Shown here: positions 61,500 through 64,000 of the stretch, piece after piece
How positions within the stretch are numbered: position 1 is the stretch's first letter
How the letters are laid out: every line of letters starts with the position of its first letter
Assembly: GCA_046155285.1 (NCBI GenBank)
Contig: JBJXEA010000011.1
Span: forward strand, 1 to 64,000
From: CAILHX01 sp046155285
Lineage (GTDB): Bacteria; Pseudomonadota; Gammaproteobacteria; Burkholderiales; Methylophilaceae
Length of the DNA stretch: 64,000 nt
Direction: 5' to 3'
Notes under the pieces: generated by a model
The model's input: only the letters and a program-made list of their open reading frames with translations
Database searches by the model: none
What the model was told of the DNA's origin: nothing
Made by a program: the position numbers and the translations under genes

Positions 61500-62174
61500 A
61501 TGGAATTAGATGATGTAGCAGTAGCTCAGTTTTTACGCGCCGACCCGCAGTTTTTTGAGCGCAATTTGAATCTGCTGGAAGAAATCTCCCTGCCCGACCC
61601 GCACGGCGGCGCGGCGGTCTCGATGACGGAGCGCCAGCAGGCAGCGTTGCGCGAAAAAATGCGTGCGTTAGAAAGCAGGTTGCTAGATTTACTGGCCTTT
61701 GGTGAGACCAATGACGTGATTGGCGAGCGCATCCACCGCCTGACCTGCGCCATTTTGGAAACCACCAGCTTCGCCAGCCTGATCACCACGGTGGTAAATA
61801 ATCTGCGCGACGATTTCCAAGTGCCGCATGTGGCGGTGCGTCTGTGGGCGAGTGCAAAAAGCGGCGACGATGCCAATCTTGTGCAGTTTGCCACGGTGGC
61901 GGAGGATTTCCGTACTTGGGCGAATGGCTTCAAAACGCCCTACTGCGGCCATCATCCAGAAATGAGCATGACTGACTGGTTTGGCTCGGCCCCCGCTGAA
62001 AATGGCGCTCCGTTGCAATCTTTTGCGCTAATTCCTTTGCGCGACGGACACACGCTGGGCTTACTGGCTTTGGCCAGCCCTGATCCACAGCGCTTTTATC
62101 CCGATATGGGCACGCTGTTTTTACAGCGCATCAGCGACATGCTCAGCGCGGCGCTTTCGCGGTATGTAGTCTAA
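61500..62174 (+). CDS. DUF484 (GAF-like) protein
   Basis: 224 residues. N-terminal VAQFLRADPQFFERNLNLLEEISLPDPHGGAAVS (read in parts) and coiled-coil, then a GAF-like domain (IHRLTCAILETTSFASLITTV onward). Conserved between dapF and xerC in proteobacteria, function unknown. Stop is 2 bp before the xerC start. Confidence 0.92.
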   Translation: MELDDVAVAQFLRADPQFFERNLNLLEEISLPDPHGGAAVSMTERQQAALREKMRALESRLLDLLAFGETNDVIGERIHRLTCAILETTSFASLITTVVNNLRDDFQVPHVAVRLWASAKSGDDANLVQFATVAEDFRTWANGFKTPYCGHHPEMSMTDWFGSAPAENGAPLQSFALIPLRDGHTLGLLALASPDPQRFYPDMGTLFLQRISDMLSAALSRYVV

Positions 62175-62176
62175 AA

Positions 62177-63082
62177 ATGGGGGCAGATGCTGCACCGGAA
62201 TCTGCCAACCCCCTGTTAAGCGCCTATCTGGCGCACCTAGCCAACGAACGCGGCTTGAGTCCTTTAAGCCGCGAAAATTATGCGCGGGATATTCTGATGT
62301 TGCTGCAATTGGCTGGCAACACTGACCTCAACACCCTGCAAGTCGCGCATATCCGCCGTTTTGTCGCCGCCATGCACTCTAAAGGCTTAGGCGGCAAAAG
62401 CATCGCGCGGCGCTTGTCCGCTTGGCGTGGTTTCTTTCAATTCCTCATCCACAGACACGGCTTCGACAACAATCCTTGCATTGGAATGCGTGCGCCAAAA
62501 TCGCCCAAAACCTTGCCGCAAGCGCTCTCCGCCGACCAAGCAGGAAAGTTAGTGGAAATTGAGGACGACAGCCTGCTTGCGGTGCGCGACTGCGCCATAT
62601 TCGAGCTGTTTTATTCCTCTGGATTGCGTTTGGCGGAGTTGGTGGGGCTGGATGTGGGTGGTTTGGACTTGCGCGATGCGACTGTTACCGTCACCGGCAA
62701 AGGCAACAAAACGCGCATCGTACCGGTCGGCAGCAAAGCCATAGAAGCCGCACAGCGCTGGCTGGAATTGCGCCCAATGATTGCTGCCGAGAATGAGGCC
62801 GCGCTATTCCTCAACAATCGTGGAAAACGGCTGTCACCCCGCGCCGTGCAATACCGCATCAAATACTGGGCGATCAAACAAGGCGTGGCGGGCGATGTGC
62901 ATCCACACACTTTGCGCCACAGCTTCGCCACCCATGTGCTGCAATCTTCCGGAGATTTACGCGCAGTGCAAGAAATGCTAGGTCACGCCAATATTTCTAC
63001 TACGCAGGTTTATACGCATTTGGATTTTCAGCATCTGGCTAAGGTGTATGACCAAGCGCACCCACGAGCGAAGAAGAAATAG
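62177..63082 (+). CDS. xerC: Site-specific tyrosine recombinase XerC
   Basis: 301 residues. Resolves chromosome dimers at dif with XerD. Catalytic residues are visible: R in SSGLRLAELVGLD, K in TGKGNKTR, HTLRHSFATHVLQSSGDLR (H-x-x-R), GHANIS and the tyrosine in TQVYTHLDF. The context dapF-DUF484-xerC shows the housekeeping recombinase, not a phage integrase. Convergent with the ABC transporter genes. Confidence 0.97.
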   Translation: MGADAAPESANPLLSAYLAHLANERGLSPLSRENYARDILMLLQLAGNTDLNTLQVAHIRRFVAAMHSKGLGGKSIARRLSAWRGFFQFLIHRHGFDNNPCIGMRAPKSPKTLPQALSADQAGKLVEIEDDSLLAVRDCAIFELFYSSGLRLAELVGLDVGGLDLRDATVTVTGKGNKTRIVPVGSKAIEAAQRWLELRPMIAAENEAALFLNNRGKRLSPRAVQYRIKYWAIKQGVAGDVHPHTLRHSFATHVLQSSGDLRAVQEMLGHANISTTQVYTHLDFQHLAKVYDQAHPRAKKK

Positions 63083-63730
63083 TTACTGCACCCTTCCATC
63101 CTCCAGCTTCAACCTCACCGCGTCCCGCATCTCCGCCAACTCCTTGTCATGCGTGGCAATCACCACGCAGTTGTTCGCATCGCGCATGTGCGCGATGAGT
63201 TCCACCACTTGCTCACGGGCGGCATCGTCCAAATTGGCGGTGGGTTCGTCTAGCAGCAACAATTCTGGTTTCAGTACTCGCGCTCTAGCCATCGCCACGC
63301 GCTGCTTTTCGCCACCGGAGAGTTGGTTGGGCGGCACGTCGCGTAAGTGAGCAATTCCCGCCCATGCCATTTCAGCGGCGACTAGCGCTTCGCGTTCTGC
63401 TCTGGGAACTCCGCGCAGCTTGAGGCCATAGCCTATATTGGCGGCGACGCTGGTGTAGAACAGGTAGGAATGTTGGTGGACGTAGATCAGTCTTGGAGCC
63501 AAAGCTGCGCGTTCAGCGGCGTTGTTAACGATCTGTTCGTCAAAATGAAATTGCCCGCCATCTGGGGCTTCCAGCCCGGCCATGATTCTGAGCAGCGTAG
63601 TTTTGCCCACGCCGTTTTCGCCCAGCAACAAATAGGTGTTACTGCGATTCAATTCCAGCGCGGCGATATTCAGCAGCAGCCTTGTACCATACGATTTTTG
63701 TAAGCCTTGCAATGAAAAAATGGGGTTCAT
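63083..63730 (-). CDS. ABC transporter ATPase, tungstate/molybdate type
   Basis: 215 residues. Walker A LLLGENGVGKTTLLRIMAGL near 38, ABC signature QLSGGEKQRVAMARARVLKPELLLLDEPTANLDD (in parts, near 135-165). Small ATPase with no extra C-terminal domain, as in TupC. Overlaps the upstream permease gene by 4 bases. Fits the molybdenum-cofactor genes elsewhere in the window, since Moco or W-co enzymes need the metal. Confidence 0.85.
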   Translation of the reverse strand: MNPIFSLQGLQKSYGTRLLLNIAALELNRSNTYLLLGENGVGKTTLLRIMAGLEAPDGGQFHFDEQIVNNAAERAALAPRLIYVHQHSYLFYTSVAANIGYGLKLRGVPRAEREALVAAEMAWAGIAHLRDVPPNQLSGGEKQRVAMARARVLKPELLLLDEPTANLDDAAREQVVELIAHMRDANNCVVIATHDKELAEMRDAVRLKLEDGRVQ

Positions 63731-64000
63731 CGCGTAAGCCCTTTGCCTTGGAAAAAGGCCATCGCAAAATTGACGCTGAGCGCTAAAGCCACCAGCACCA
63801 CACCCAAGGCAATGCCCTGCGCGAACTCACCCTTGCTAGTTTCCAGCGCGATGGCTGTGGTGATGTTGCGCGTCAACCCAGCGATGTTGCCGCCTACCAT
63901 CATGGCACAGCCGATTTCTGACAGTACGCGCCCAAAACCCGTAGTAATGGCCACCAGCACTGCGAAACGCGCTTCTAGCAACACTGTCCACATCGCTTGC
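63727..64000 (-). CDS. ABC transporter permease, tungstate type (partial)
   Basis: C-terminal part only; the gene runs off the right end of the window, so the N-terminus is missing. At least 88 residues: RFAVLVAITTGFGRVLSEIGCAMMVGGN followed by GLTRNITTAIALETSKGEFAQGIALG and a final membrane span, as in TupB permeases. Read in parts. Same operon as the ATPase; the substrate-binding protein gene should lie further right. Confidence 0.82.
   Translation of the reverse strand, partial: QAMWTVLLEARFAVLVAITTGFGRVLSEIGCAMMVGGNIAGLTRNITTAIALETSKGEFAQGIALGVVLVALALSVNFAMAFFQGKGLTR

Noticed and set aside
62177..63082. Phage integrase
   Set aside because: Context dapF-DUF484-xerC and length identify the housekeeping recombinase; no att site or phage genes nearby.

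Overview
This 64 kb window looks like chromosome of a betaproteobacterium, most plausibly from the Nitrosomonadales (Methylophilaceae or Gallionellaceae relatives). That placement is an inference from gene content, not from a database search. The supports are the rpsU-yqeY-dnaG-rpoD block followed by a CAT-anticodon tRNA, a SAH riboswitch in front of ahcY-metF, the dapF-DUF484-xerC order, and a lanthanide-type XoxF methanol dehydrogenase with no MxaF-type genes in view. GC content is medium, and most of the window is dense housekeeping sequence.

Layout. 1-325 is repeat debris (IS-end-like direct repeats and a large foldback). 326-7687 carries folB, plsY, tsaD and the macromolecular synthesis operon, then tRNA-Ile2. 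7898-8780 holds a frameshifted HNH nuclease and an orphan acidic ORF. 8857-11070 has a BrkB-type membrane protein with a cyclic-nucleotide domain and a proline iminopeptidase. 11331-17105 is the methanol-oxidation block: xoxF, xoxJ, two near-identical xoxG cytochromes (the second a predicted lipoprotein) and an NDH-2 dehydrogenase. 17097-20142 has lplT, a PIN-PhoH ATPase and bcp. 20175-24936 groups a sensor kinase, a TonB-like protein, and two quinoprotein-associated proteins (a metallo-hydrolase and a fused SoxYZ-like carrier) around a cytochrome b561. 25043-28307 is an isolated flhB-flhA pair. 28334-31314 carries moeA, mobB, mobA and moaC, with an IS110 transposase remnant between mobA and moaC.

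31357-38035 contains bepA, Tat-exported SoxY, SoxZ, ttcA, a pteridine-reductase-like SDR, a MidA-family methyltransferase, trmB and metF. ahcY and metF form an operon behind a SAH riboswitch. 39621-40260 is a scar zone with a 168-bp MITE-like element and an XRE gene killed by three nonsense codons. 40272-46415 runs fmt, rsmB, a DUF4390 protein ending in peptide repeats, an NtrY-like kinase and an NtrX-like regulator whose ATPase motifs are gone. 46462-49671 has a TctE/TctD-like two-component pair, a tiny His/Lys-rich secreted protein and xth. 49676-54409 is a compact defence island: a RelE/ParE-type toxin-antitoxin pair, HsdS, a nuclease-methylase fusion, a divergent XRE controller with a perfect operator palindrome, and an orphan Phd-like antitoxin. 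54439-63082 returns to housekeeping (prlC, prmC, an HD-GYP protein, metK, a lipid A acyltransferase, dapF, DUF484, xerC). The window ends inside a tungstate-type ABC transporter operon.

How the parts fit. XoxF oxidises methanol in the periplasm and passes electrons to XoxG. The two cytochromes suggest one soluble and one outer-membrane-tethered acceptor. The 20-25 kb cluster probably supports PQQ enzymes. The ahcY-metF operon, metK and the folate genes serve the one-carbon and methyl cycle. The strongest candidates for something little described are the paired soluble/lipoprotein XoxG arrangement, the TonB/kinase-linked quinoprotein relay cluster, the ATPase-dead NtrX partner of NtrY, and the two-subunit restriction system with its own controller.
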